A stretch of DNA of 22,491 nt from Lentisphaeria bacterium UBA1776 (GTDB lineage Bacteria; Verrucomicrobiota; Lentisphaeria; Victivallales; Victivallaceae). Of the stretch, positions 7,132 through 14,867 are shown piece after piece; position 1 is the first letter of the stretch; every line of letters starts with the position of its first letter. Below the pieces are notes generated by a model, which saw only the letters and a program-made list of their open reading frames with translations, did no database searches and was not told where the DNA came from. The position numbers and the translations under genes were made by a program. The stretch is taken from NCBI GenBank assembly GCA_002314605.1, contig DCGO01000100.1:1-22491 (forward strand). Direction: 5' to 3'.

Positions 7132-10100
7132 TTACTTCAATTCGACAAGTGCAAAGGTGTGCGCCTTGAGTTTCAGCGTAAGAACACCGTCCTGCCAGGA
7201 GACGATCTCAGCTCCGCCGGAAACATAATCCAGCGGGGCGCGGAAGGAGGGCACGCGGTATTTTTTCCGCAATGCGTACAACTCCCTGTACGCCGGATCA
7301 TCCGCATCCATTTTCTCCGTCGCAGACGCAAGTTTCTTCATGCCGCACTTCTCCGGAGAAAACCGGATCTTCACCGTCTGATCCTCCCGCCGGTTGCCGA
7401 TATGGGAAATGACCGCCAGCAGTTTTTTCCCGTCGGCACGGCGGTAGGCACTGACATACACGTCCTTTCCCTCCGCGACTTCCGCCGGATTCCGCTTGTC
7501 CCAGTAGCCGAGAAATTCCGCATCCGGAACGCCGAACGCTTCGTAAATACGGACAAGTTTGTCGTAGATCCCCCGGTGGGTCCGGTGCATGGCGGGAACG
7601 GTGTTGTGGATAAGCGTTCCGGCCATCATGGCGCGGGTCATCCGGAGGACATACAGTTCCGGGTCTTCCTTACCGCCGCCGTACTGCGGACTGAGCACAT
7701 CCGCCGGAAGATATGCGCTGTTGGTCAGACCGAAGGGCAGGGAACTCAATTCGCAGGCGAACATGCTCAGAGGATAAGTATCCAGAATATCCTTGCCGTT
7801 GTGCAGAAGCGCGGAACTGGTCTGCCGGATGTTTTCGCCGTTGAAGAGATGCGTTGCAAAGGTCATGGCGGGGGCCTGCACGATATCCGTATTGTGCAGA
7901 ACAATGGTATAATCCCTGGCCCCGGATTCCACCAGGGCAAGGGCCACCCGGCGCAGGAAATCACGGGTCCCCAGAACCGTTGTCCGTTCAAAACAGCCAT
8001 GCTGTGTATTGTTGCAGACCATTGCCGTCCCGAAATCGAAATACATTCCGTCAAATTTGACTTTTTGCAGCATTTTCCGCAGGTGCCAGATGTAGAAATC
8101 GGCTCCGGCAGTCATCGGGCACAAGTACTGGACCCCGTACTTCTTCCCGTTTTTCTCATACGGGAACGGGGCGAGCGGCATCATGCCCCATTCATGAACA
8201 AATGCCCGGACTTCCGGATATTCATCCGGGAGACACATGTTCATGGCGTAGGGAAAGAGTTTTGCCCGGTGCAGTTTTGCCCGTTCCGCTTCCGCGAGGT
8301 AATGTTTCAGCTGGGGATTGTTCTCCTCCGGGAGGTCCGCCAGACAATCCCCGTGCGTCTGGTCTTTCCGCCAGCCGGCCAGCGCGGTGTAGGTGCTGGG
8401 CATACCCGCCGGACGGTTCAATTCCATAAAACCGCCCATGATGTTCAGGGGATAATTCTTCGGAAGTGTTTTGGCCGGAGTGCCCATAAAACCGAATTCA
8501 AAATGGAACGCTTCCCCCCTTTTCATGGCCGAGGCCAGCCGGACCGAAAACGTCACGGCCGTTTCATCGGCATCCAGCTGCATGACCCGGACCCCTTTTT
8601 CCGGCCAGGTGTGACGGCTTTCCGCAAAGAAACTGAAGCCTTTGTCCTCTTTCCCGAGAAAAACCACCGGGAAATAGCGCATGATCCGCGTCCCGTCATG
8701 GATCCGGTCGGTGATCTTGCTGCCCCACGGCTGAACCGCCGCATGGACATACTTTGCCATCGCCCGGGGAAGCTGGAAAACCAGTTCCACATTTCCGATG
8801 TCCTTCAGCGCCCTGAAATCCGCCTTACAGAACGCGACGCCGTCATATTCGATCCATGCGGAATTTTTCACTGTGCAGTCGGCATTTTCCGCCGTCGAGG
8901 TATATTCCGCACGCAGGGGCGTCACCTTCCCCCAGACGGCTTTTCCGCCGGCGGCCACATCCGTGCCGCCGACCCGGAGGGAAACCGGAGCGGCCAGAAC
9001 GGCTTCGCCGTTGGACTCCATTCCGGAAAGGAACAGCGTGTTCTGTTTCACGGTATAGACTCTCCCGAGGACGGAAACTTTTTCCCCGGAAACTTTCAGC
9101 GGAGTGTAGGGCGGGATGATCACATCGCTCTTTTCCGGGACGCTCCATGCACCGAAGCCCGGAAATTCAACAACCGAACTGGCGCACTTTTTTTCTCCGG
9201 ATCTCAGGACAAGACTGTAGTCCCCGGGGGCATTGGTTCTGGCAAAAGGAATTGCAAATTCATCGGAATCCGCAACTTTGCGGAAAATCACCTTCCCGTC
9301 CGGCGAAGTCAGTTCCAGCGAGAGCTTTTTGCCGAACTTGGCTTCCGCCTGTTTTCTGCGGAACAGGATCAGCAGTTTCTCCTGTCCGAACATCGCGGCA
9401 ACCCGGAAATATTCCGGAGAGACTTTCACCGGCAGGACCTGCTGCTGATACACTTTTTTCCCGGCGGGATCCGTCAGGGAGAAGACCAGCGCATCCATTC
9501 CGGTTTTCTGGAGGATCGCATGGAAATCCACCGTTTGCGGCACCCCTGTCTGCAGACCGATCTCCTGCCGGAAAACGGGCTCATCCACGATCAGCCCCTT
9601 TTCATTGCCGGCGATCACCCGGCAGAGAACGCGCCCCTGCCCCTGCAAAGTCACCTTGCCGTCAAACATGCCGAAGGACGGATCGTTGCTTTTCAGTTCC
9701 CGAACAAGCGGGATCCCCGCCGCAGGGACGACTTTCACATATCCCGGAAGGTCATCATACCCGAAGCCCGGACGGGACAGACTGTTCAGGATCAGCGTAT
9801 CGTTCAGGCGCCAGGTCCGGCAGAAATTCAGCGGGAAACCGGCTTTCGGAACCGACAGGAAGCCGATACTCTTCCACGGGATGGTGATGTCTCCGGTCCA
9901 GACGGTCGTATCGTCGATCTGCATCCGGCTGGCGGTCCGGAACGTCCAGTCCGTGCGGAAACTCCCGTCGTTGTTTCTGCTCTCAACGGTTCCGCCTTCC
10001 AGACAGCCGGCAAAGCGGTACCGGTCCTTTCCGTTTACAATGTAGAGTTCAAAAGACTCAAATCCCCAGACTTCCTTTTTTCCCTCGGATGCGGCATGGC

Positions 10101-11028
10101 CTTTTTTGATGTTGACTCCCGCCGGAATGACGGACCGGAATCTGAGATAAAGATGGTCGTCATCATAGAGGAACTGAACCCGGTTTGCGGGTCCGGCCCA
10201 GGTCTTTTCCGGATGCTGCACATTGGTCATTCCCCATACGGATGCCGCACTTTTCCAGGCATTTTCATCGGGGAAGTCCGCAGTTTTTTCAACCGCCGGA
10301 ATAGAGATGACCTGGGGATATTTTTCCCGGAGCGTCACAATCCCGGCAGAACTTTCCGCAGCAATTTCCTCGGGGGAAAGAGCGCGGTCATAGACCTTCA
10401 CCTGCTTTGCCAGAGTCCCCCCCTGCCATGTCCCGGAATTGGTCCAGCCGTCTTTCACCGGACCGATGAAGAGATCCCGCCACTGGCCCTTCTGAACCGG
10501 CATCGGCTGGTCCGCTTCGTGGATCAAGACCCCATTGAGGTAACAGCGGATCTTGGTTCCGTCAAAGGTCATGGCCGCCGTGTACATGGTCTGGAATTTC
10601 AATCCGTTCTGCACATAGTGCATGCTGTGGGAACCCTCTCCGAACGAAAACTGCACAAAGGGCGGATTGATGTTTGCACCAGTGACGATCGCACACTGGA
10701 GACGGCTTCCGGCATCAATCGTGCACATCGGCCGTCGCGGGGACCCTTTGAAGGGCGGAAACGTCTCCAGCGCGTACTGGAAAATAACACTTCCGGCATC
10801 CCCGAGCTGCCGTCCCACCGGGACCTTCAATGCCGTTTTTCCGCCGATCTTCAGAACTTTCTTTCCATCCGGAAGGACGGCTTCCCCGTCTCCGGAAACC
10901 GGATATGTTTTACCGAGAAACACGACGGACGCATCTCTGGTAAAGTCGGCGGAAAGCATGGCTCCCGTTTCGCCGCCGGATACGGTCGCAAAACACAATG
11001 CCGCAATCCAAAAAGCCAGATACTTCAT
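7132..11028 (-). CDS. Giant secreted LamG / CBM9-like / TIM-barrel putative glycosidase
   Basis: This exported protein has 1298 residues. A signal peptide (MKYLAFWIAALCFATVSGG) is followed by a concanavalin/LamG-like domain (about 25-225) and a CBM9-like beta-sandwich (about 242-435, with NRVQFLYDDDHLYLRF). Ig-like or beta-rich stretches come next. A large C-terminal region with TIM-barrel features includes KFDGMYFDFG near residue 990 and YTIVLHNTD near 1040. It resembles large 'glycoside hydrolase domain' proteins such as DUF6067, from memory, so moderate confidence. It probably binds and perhaps cleaves polysaccharide outside the cytoplasm. The frame is open further upstream, but ATG 11028 gives the signal peptide and a 4-base ATGA overlap with the previous stop. 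Its N-terminal domain is a close paralogue of the preceding 228-residue protein. Confidence 0.8.
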   Translation of the reverse strand: MKYLAFWIAALCFATVSGGETGAMLSADFTRDASVVFLGKTYPVSGDGEAVLPDGKKVLKIGGKTALKVPVGRQLGDAGSVIFQYALETFPPFKGSPRRPMCTIDAGSRLQCAIVTGANINPPFVQFSFGEGSHSMHYVQNGLKFQTMYTAAMTFDGTKIRCYLNGVLIHEADQPMPVQKGQWRDLFIGPVKDGWTNSGTWQGGTLAKQVKVYDRALSPEEIAAESSAGIVTLREKYPQVISIPAVEKTADFPDENAWKSAASVWGMTNVQHPEKTWAGPANRVQFLYDDDHLYLRFRSVIPAGVNIKKGHAASEGKKEVWGFESFELYIVNGKDRYRFAGCLEGGTVESRNNDGSFRTDWTFRTASRMQIDDTTVWTGDITIPWKSIGFLSVPKAGFPLNFCRTWRLNDTLILNSLSRPGFGYDDLPGYVKVVPAAGIPLVRELKSNDPSFGMFDGKVTLQGQGRVLCRVIAGNEKGLIVDEPVFRQEIGLQTGVPQTVDFHAILQKTGMDALVFSLTDPAGKKVYQQQVLPVKVSPEYFRVAAMFGQEKLLILFRRKQAEAKFGKKLSLELTSPDGKVIFRKVADSDEFAIPFARTNAPGDYSLVLRSGEKKCASSVVEFPGFGAWSVPEKSDVIIPPYTPLKVSGEKVSVLGRVYTVKQNTLFLSGMESNGEAVLAAPVSLRVGGTDVAAGGKAVWGKVTPLRAEYTSTAENADCTVKNSAWIEYDGVAFCKADFRALKDIGNVELVFQLPRAMAKYVHAAVQPWGSKITDRIHDGTRIMRYFPVVFLGKEDKGFSFFAESRHTWPEKGVRVMQLDADETAVTFSVRLASAMKRGEAFHFEFGFMGTPAKTLPKNYPLNIMGGFMELNRPAGMPSTYTALAGWRKDQTHGDCLADLPEENNPQLKHYLAEAERAKLHRAKLFPYAMNMCLPDEYPEVRAFVHEWGMMPLAPFPYEKNGKKYGVQYLCPMTAGADFYIWHLRKMLQKVKFDGMYFDFGTAMVCNNTQHGCFERTTVLGTRDFLRRVALALVESGARDYTIVLHNTDIVQAPAMTFATHLFNGENIRQTSSALLHNGKDILDTYPLSMFACELSSLPFGLTNSAYLPADVLSPQYGGGKEDPELYVLRMTRAMMAGTLIHNTVPAMHRTHRGIYDKLVRIYEAFGVPDAEFLGYWDKRNPAEVAEGKDVYVSAYRRADGKKLLAVISHIGNRREDQTVKIRFSPEKCGMKKLASATEKMDADDPAYRELYALRKKYRVPSFRAPLDYVSGGAEIVSWQDGVLTLKLKAHTFALVELK

Positions 11029-11711
11029 TTTACGGCATCCTTGATCTGTTCGCCGGTCAGCGCGACATTGTAAACGATGATCCGCTTTGCCAGGGTCCCG
11101 CCCTGCCACGTGCCGGAATTATACCAGCCGTCTTTCACCGGTCCAAGGAATAGATCCCGAAGAAGACCTTTGGCAACGGAAACCGGCTGTTTGGCCTCAT
11201 GGATCATGATACCGTCCAGATAGCAGCGGACGGTCTTTCCGTCGTAGCTCATGGCCGCAGTGTAAAGCTGGTTGAACTTCAGTTTGTTCTTTGCAAAGTA
11301 CATGTTGTTCTTGCCATCGGCAAAGTTGAACTGCAAAAACGGAGGTTTGATATTCGCTCCGGTGGAAAATCCGATTTGAAGACGGCTGGCTGCGTCAATC
11401 GTCAGCATGGGGCGGCGGGGCGTCCCTTTATATGCGGGGAAGGGTTCCAGCGCGTACTGAAAAATGATGGTTCCGGTCTCATTGAGGGTCTTGTTAATCG
11501 AAACTTTCAGGGCTGTTTTTTCCCCGTATTTCAACAGTTTCTGCCCGTCTGCAAGAACGGCTTCCCCGTCTCCGGAAACAGCGGAGGTTTTTCCGTTCAC
11601 GGAAATCTGTGCCGATTTGGTCAGATCCACATCCAAGACGGGTTTGACATCCTCCGCAAAAAGCATCACGGAGGTACAAAGACATGCGGCGAATACGGTG
11701 AGTGTTTTCAT
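11025..11711 (-). CDS. Small secreted LamG-domain protein
   Basis: The 228-residue protein has a signal peptide (MKTLTVFAACLCTSVMLFA) and a single LamG/concanavalin-like fold ending in the family-typical TLAKRIIVYNVALTGEQI. It probably binds polysaccharide in the periplasm or at the surface; no catalytic residues are evident. It is strikingly similar to the N-terminus of the giant protein encoded next: 24 of 29 residues match from DLF(L/I)GPVKDGW to the VY of the final strand, and 24 of 32 match from (T/S)(I/V)IFQYALE to SRLQ. It starts 17 bases after the pseudopilin stop with AAAGGAG as ribosome site. Its stop overlaps the next ATG, so the two proteins are probably made together. Confidence 0.88.
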   Translation of the reverse strand: MKTLTVFAACLCTSVMLFAEDVKPVLDVDLTKSAQISVNGKTSAVSGDGEAVLADGQKLLKYGEKTALKVSINKTLNETGTIIFQYALEPFPAYKGTPRRPMLTIDAASRLQIGFSTGANIKPPFLQFNFADGKNNMYFAKNKLKFNQLYTAAMSYDGKTVRCYLDGIMIHEAKQPVSVAKGLLRDLFLGPVKDGWYNSGTWQGGTLAKRIIVYNVALTGEQIKDAVK

Positions 11712-11717
11712 GCTGAA

Positions 11718-11724
11718 CTCCTTT
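11718..11724 (-). promoter_or_regulatory. Ribosome binding site of the small LamG gene
   Basis: AAAGGAG on the minus strand lies 6 bases before ATG 11711. It sits in the short gap after the pseudopilin stop, consistent with a polycistronic message. Confidence 0.6.
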
Positions 11725-11728
11725 CTGG

Positions 11729-12547
11729 TTATCTGTCAGCGTAGAATTTATATTTCTGGATCAGGCCTCTTGCAGCCGGACAATAGTCGGATGTATAGAG
11801 CGAGACATCGCTTCCGGCGCCGCCGTTCACGGCTTCTGCATGACCGTCCACCAGAGCCATATTGACAAAACCGTCATGCCGTCCGGAGGGAGACCCCTGA
11901 TAGGTTGAACTGTTGACAAACGTGCTGAACATGGATTGATATCCCCGCTTCGGCACGGCCCCGCAGTAGGTGTCTCCGTAGAAATAGGTGAGGGAGGGCT
12001 TCACCACCTTGTCCAGTCTTCCGGAGACGCCGTTGGTGTATTGACCGGGAACCATGGTGAGATGCCGGTTCTGGCCGTAGCAGGAGTATTGCAGATCCGC
12101 ATGCCGTGCGGGAGCCGCCTGAAGCTTTGCGGCCGTGATATTGTTGAATCTGTACCGGTCAACCAGTGTCGGACACTCAAACTGATTGGAAGAAAGCCCC
12201 GTATTCTGCAGGATCAGCATTCCCGGCCAGAAAACATTTTCGCTATATCCGGCAATGCCGTGCGCCGCCGCCGCAAAAACGGGGGTCACCACGGTCCCCC
12301 GGTAGTTATCCGCATACATCAGGGATCCGGAGGTGATCTGTTTCAGGTTATTCAAACATTGAATGGACCTTGCCCGGTCCCGGGCCTTGCCCAATGCGGG
12401 CAGCAGCATGGCGGCCAGGATCGCGATGATCGCAATAACGACCAGAAGCTCAATCAAAGTGAAGCCTGATTTTCGCTTCGAATACGGAACCGAAAACAGA
12501 AAAAGGGAAATGGGAGAATTTGTGGAAGCTCGATGTTTCTTCTGCAT
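11729..12547 (-). CDS. Pseudopilin-like protein with H-X9-DG motif
   Basis: The 272-residue protein has a type IV pilin/pseudopilin N-terminus. A basic leader ends SKRKSG, then cleavage is expected before F28 in FTLIELLVVIAIIAILAAMLLPAL, with the conserved Glu at mature position 5. This hydrophobic helix would be processed by prepilin peptidase and anchored in the inner membrane. Near the C-terminus, H224 to D234-G235 matches the H-X9-DG pattern known from very large families in PVC bacteria. No other pilus or type II secretion gene is nearby, so a role as an exported accessory of the glycan locus is inference. Start ATG is preceded by AAAGGA. A near-perfect 18-base palindrome lies 30 bases upstream. 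Confidence 0.9.
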   Translation of the reverse strand: MQKKHRASTNSPISLFLFSVPYSKRKSGFTLIELLVVIAIIAILAAMLLPALGKARDRARSIQCLNNLKQITSGSLMYADNYRGTVVTPVFAAAAHGIAGYSENVFWPGMLILQNTGLSSNQFECPTLVDRYRFNNITAAKLQAAPARHADLQYSCYGQNRHLTMVPGQYTNGVSGRLDKVVKPSLTYFYGDTYCGAVPKRGYQSMFSTFVNSSTYQGSPSGRHDGFVNMALVDGHAEAVNGGAGSDVSLYTSDYCPAARGLIQKYKFYADR

Positions 12548-12576
12548 TTTTGAATTCCTTTCAAGCTTAAATTTTC

Positions 12577-12594
12577 AACCGAAAACTTTCGATT
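12577..12594 (-). promoter_or_regulatory. 18-base palindrome upstream of the pseudopilin gene, possible operator
   Basis: The minus strand reads AATCGAAAGTTTTCGGTT, an inverted repeat with seven of nine positions pairing (core CGAAA-GT-TTTCG). The loop is too small for an RNA hairpin, so a DNA-binding site is more likely. I could not find a convincing -35/-10 pair beside it. The repressor that would bind it is not known, but LacI is encoded immediately upstream. Confidence 0.4.
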
Positions 12595-12638
12595 TTGTCT
12601 CCTGAAGAACAAAACATTCGCGACCGGATGTACGCATT

Positions 12639-13715
12639 TCACATCTCCGTTTCGGATTCGCTTCGGACACAGGTTATTTTTTCCTCCAGTTCCGGGGCTT
12701 CCGGCATCGGACGTTTCCCGCCGGTGCTCTCCCTGTACAGCAGACAGGGACGGATCAGCTCGTTCTGCGTTTCCCTGCCGTAAATCATACTCAAAAGTTT
12801 CTGCACCGCCCTCCGGCCTTCCATACGCGTCGGCTGGTGGACCGTGGTAAGAGACGGATGCGCGATCCGGCTGTAAAAAATATCGTCGAATCCGCAGAGC
12901 AGCACATTCTTTCCAACCGTCAGACCTTTTGCCGCAAAAACGGGATACAGATCAAGGGCAAGGTAATCGCAGTCGGCAAAAAAACCGTACCTTTTGGTTT
13001 TGGCAAGCTTCATCGAGTCCGCCGCCTCCGGCGAGACGGTCTGCACGGGGATCCGGCAGGCCGCAAAAACGGAACGGAATCCCTCCTCCCGCACCCGGTA
13101 AATGTAGTCCTGACCGAACGACACCAGGTAATATGCATCACATTCGTATTTCAGCAAATGTTCTGCCGCAAGCTGTCCGCCGAAGAACTCGTCCACATTC
13201 AGTGTCGGAACATCCTGAAAACTCTCCGAATCCGCAGATTGCGGCGTGTTGGAAAAGGTATTCAGAAAAAGGATCTTTCCGCCCCGCCGGTAGTATTCGC
13301 AGAAACTCTGATAGGCGCTTTCCGACATATTTCCTGGCGGCAGGGTCAGCAGTCCGGAGTGGGCATTTTCTCTGCTGTGCAGAAGGAACCGGTCAAAATC
13401 CTGCGTATTGTGCCCAAGAAAGAAATTGACCGGAAAATTTTCGGAACAGGCTTCTTCGGCGATCCCGAACATGAGATCATTGGTGATCCGGGTCGGAGCG
13501 TCCGGGAGAAAGCAGAAAATCGTCGCGCACTTCCCCCGGCCGAGAAACGACGCCTGCCGGTTGGGCTGATAACCTGTTTTTTTTGCGTAAGCACGAATTC
13601 GCTCCGCTGTTTCCTTGTGGACCACGGCGTGTTTATCCGGTTTATCACTCAGTGCCCGGGACACGACTGATAAGCTCAAACCCAAGTCTTTTGCAATGTC
13701 GGAAAGCTTGACCAT
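12639..13715 (-). CDS. LacI-family transcriptional regulator
   Basis: The 358-residue regulator has an N-terminal LacI helix-turn-helix (VKLSDIAKDLGLSLSVVSRAL, residues 2-22), a hinge around YAKKTGYQPNRQAS, and a periplasmic-binding-protein-like sensor domain. The sensor includes LLCGFDDIFYSRIAHPSLTTV, typical of the family. It probably senses a sugar or breakdown product of the neighbouring hydrolases and controls both itself and the six downstream genes. It has a strong promoter whose predicted start coincides with an operator-like palindrome at 13719-13736, pointing to autoregulation. No Shine-Dalgarno is obvious before ATG 13715. A gap of 89 bases separates its stop from the pseudopilin start. 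Confidence 0.92.
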   Translation of the reverse strand: MVKLSDIAKDLGLSLSVVSRALSDKPDKHAVVHKETAERIRAYAKKTGYQPNRQASFLGRGKCATIFCFLPDAPTRITNDLMFGIAEEACSENFPVNFFLGHNTQDFDRFLLHSRENAHSGLLTLPPGNMSESAYQSFCEYYRRGGKILFLNTFSNTPQSADSESFQDVPTLNVDEFFGGQLAAEHLLKYECDAYYLVSFGQDYIYRVREEGFRSVFAACRIPVQTVSPEAADSMKLAKTKRYGFFADCDYLALDLYPVFAAKGLTVGKNVLLCGFDDIFYSRIAHPSLTTVHQPTRMEGRRAVQKLLSMIYGRETQNELIRPCLLYRESTGGKRPMPEAPELEEKITCVRSESETEM

Positions 13716-13718
13716 AAC

Positions 13719-13736
13719 AAAACAACCGCTTGTTTT
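13719..13736 (-). promoter_or_regulatory. LacI-type operator at its own transcription start
   Basis: The minus strand reads AAAACAAGCGGTTGTTTT. This is an 18-base inverted repeat with a central CG and one mismatched pair, the usual form of LacI-family operators. It begins at about +1 relative to the promoter at 13745-13773 and ends 3 bases before the lacI-type ATG. Confidence 0.6.
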
Positions 13737-13744
13737 TCTTCGGT

Positions 13745-13773
13745 AATATACCGCTTCAACCGTATAAAGTCAA
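13745..13773 (-). promoter_or_regulatory. Promoter of the LacI-family gene
   Basis: TTGACT (13773-13768) and TATATT (13750-13745) on the minus strand are separated by 17 bases, which is near consensus. The predicted start near 13737 abuts the palindromic operator. Confidence 0.75.
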
Positions 13774-13794
13774 GTCCATTTTCCGGTATTTTTG

Positions 13795-13822
13795 AAAAAA
13801 GCTGATACGGGGCTTCACCCCG
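13795..13822 (-). terminator. Probable terminator of trxB
   Basis: After the trxB stop, the minus strand has a 5-base G/C stem (CGGGG / CCCCG) with a 5-base loop, then 7 bases and a run of six T. The stem is short and the T run is displaced, so efficiency may be modest. Confidence 0.45.
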
Positions 13823-13830
13823 GAAGCGGG

Positions 13831-14754
13831 TCATCCGGCCAGATAACGCTCCGCGTCAATGGCGGCACGGCACCCCATGGCGGCGGCGGTAATGGCCTGC
13901 CGGTAGCGGGGATCGGCACAGTCCCCCGCGGCGAAAACCCCCCGGCAGCTGGTAAGAGATGTCGCCCCCTCCAGCTTCACAAACCCCTTCTCGTCCAATG
14001 CGATCCGGTCGCGGAAGATCGCGGTATTCGGCACATGACCCATGGCGGCGAAGATCCCTTCGACCGCCAGATCCGTCAGGATGCCCGTCTGCACATTTTT
14101 CACCCGGAGCCCCTGAACCGCACGGTCGCCAAGGATTTCCTCCGCCACAGAATCCCAGACAAATTCGATTTTGGGGTTGCTCATGGCCCGTTCCGCCATG
14201 ATCTTTGACGCACGGAGTTCATGACGGCGGTGCACCACAAAGACTTTGGAGGCGAAACGGGTGAGAAATGTGGCCTCTTCCATGGCCGAATCCCCGCCGC
14301 CGATGACCGCCACAGGGACATTCCGGTAAAACGCCCCGTCGCAGGTGGCACAGGCGGAAAGCCCGTGATTCCGGAATTTCGCCTCCGACGGGATCCCCGG
14401 CCAGCGAGGAGCGGCCCCGGTGGCGATGATCACGGCACGGGCTTCGATCTCCGTCCCGGACTGCGTTTTCAGAACCTGCTTCCCCCCATCGGAAAAAATC
14501 ACCGATTCGATGAAGTCGTATTCAATGCGGGTGTGAAACTTCTCCGCCTGTTTCTGCATGGCATCCATCAGATCAAACCCGTTGATCCCATCCGGGAAAC
14601 CGGGGAAATTCTCCACTTCCGTGGTCTGGGTCAGCAGCCCCCCGGGCATTTGTCCGGCAAAAACAACCGGGTTCAGATTGGCTCTGGAGGCGTAGATTCC
14701 GGCGGTCCACCCTGCAGGTCCGCTGCCGATAATGACGAGATTTTCCTGTTTCAT
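13831..14754 (-). CDS. trxB: Thioredoxin-disulfide reductase
   Basis: The 307-residue flavoenzyme transfers electrons from NADPH through FAD to thioredoxin in the cytoplasm. The FAD-binding GSGPAGWTAGIYASRA (10-25) is followed by the redox-active CATC (135-138), the NADPH-binding VIGGGDSAMEEA (150-161) and the C-terminal FAD signature GVFAAGDC. Length matches bacterial low-molecular-weight enzymes (about 310-320). It has its own near-consensus promoter and a probable terminator, so it is likely monocistronic. The start is preceded by AAGGA. No thioredoxin gene is in the window. Specificity for thioredoxin over a related small disulfide protein is assumed from the family. Confidence 0.93.
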   Translation of the reverse strand: MKQENLVIIGSGPAGWTAGIYASRANLNPVVFAGQMPGGLLTQTTEVENFPGFPDGINGFDLMDAMQKQAEKFHTRIEYDFIESVIFSDGGKQVLKTQSGTEIEARAVIIATGAAPRWPGIPSEAKFRNHGLSACATCDGAFYRNVPVAVIGGGDSAMEEATFLTRFASKVFVVHRRHELRASKIMAERAMSNPKIEFVWDSVAEEILGDRAVQGLRVKNVQTGILTDLAVEGIFAAMGHVPNTAIFRDRIALDEKGFVKLEGATSLTSCRGVFAAGDCADPRYRQAITAAAMGCRAAIDAERYLAG

Positions 14755-14789
14755 GGCTCATTTTTCCTTGTGCTGGATTGTTTCTGCAG

Positions 14790-14818
14790 AATATACACCC
14801 CAAAAGGAAAGATTTCAA
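14790..14818 (-). promoter_or_regulatory. Promoter of trxB
   Basis: TTGAAA (14818-14813) and TATATT (14795-14790) on the minus strand have a 17-base spacer. The predicted start is about 28 bases before the ATG. Confidence 0.75.
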
Positions 14819-14819
14819 A

Positions 14820-14841
14820 CACGACGCGCGGCGGAGTCGTG
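14820..14841 (-). repeat. Small inverted repeat between the oxidoreductase and trxB
   Basis: CACGAC and GTCGTG arms (6 bases) enclose a 10-base G/C-rich loop. The repeat sits just upstream of the trxB -35 box. It lacks a good T run, so it could be a weak terminator for the oxidoreductase gene or a protein site acting on trxB. Confidence 0.3.
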
Positions 14842-14867
14842 CGGAGACAGGGGCCCCAGGCGGTGCG

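Noticed and set aside
7024..11073. A 1349-codon open frame on the plus strand opposite the giant LamG gene
   Set aside because: It is the exact codon-aligned complement of the real gene and exists only because TTA, CTA and TCA are avoided. Its protein is rich in His/Arg/Pro with no domain. Similar mirrors opposite lptG, the GH28-like gene, the oxidoreductase, DUF362 and hflX were rejected for the same reason.
11029..11109. N-terminal extension of the giant LamG protein to an upstream ATG
   Set aside because: It would overlap the small LamG gene by more than 80 bases and bury the signal peptide. ATG 11028 with the ATGA overlap is far better.
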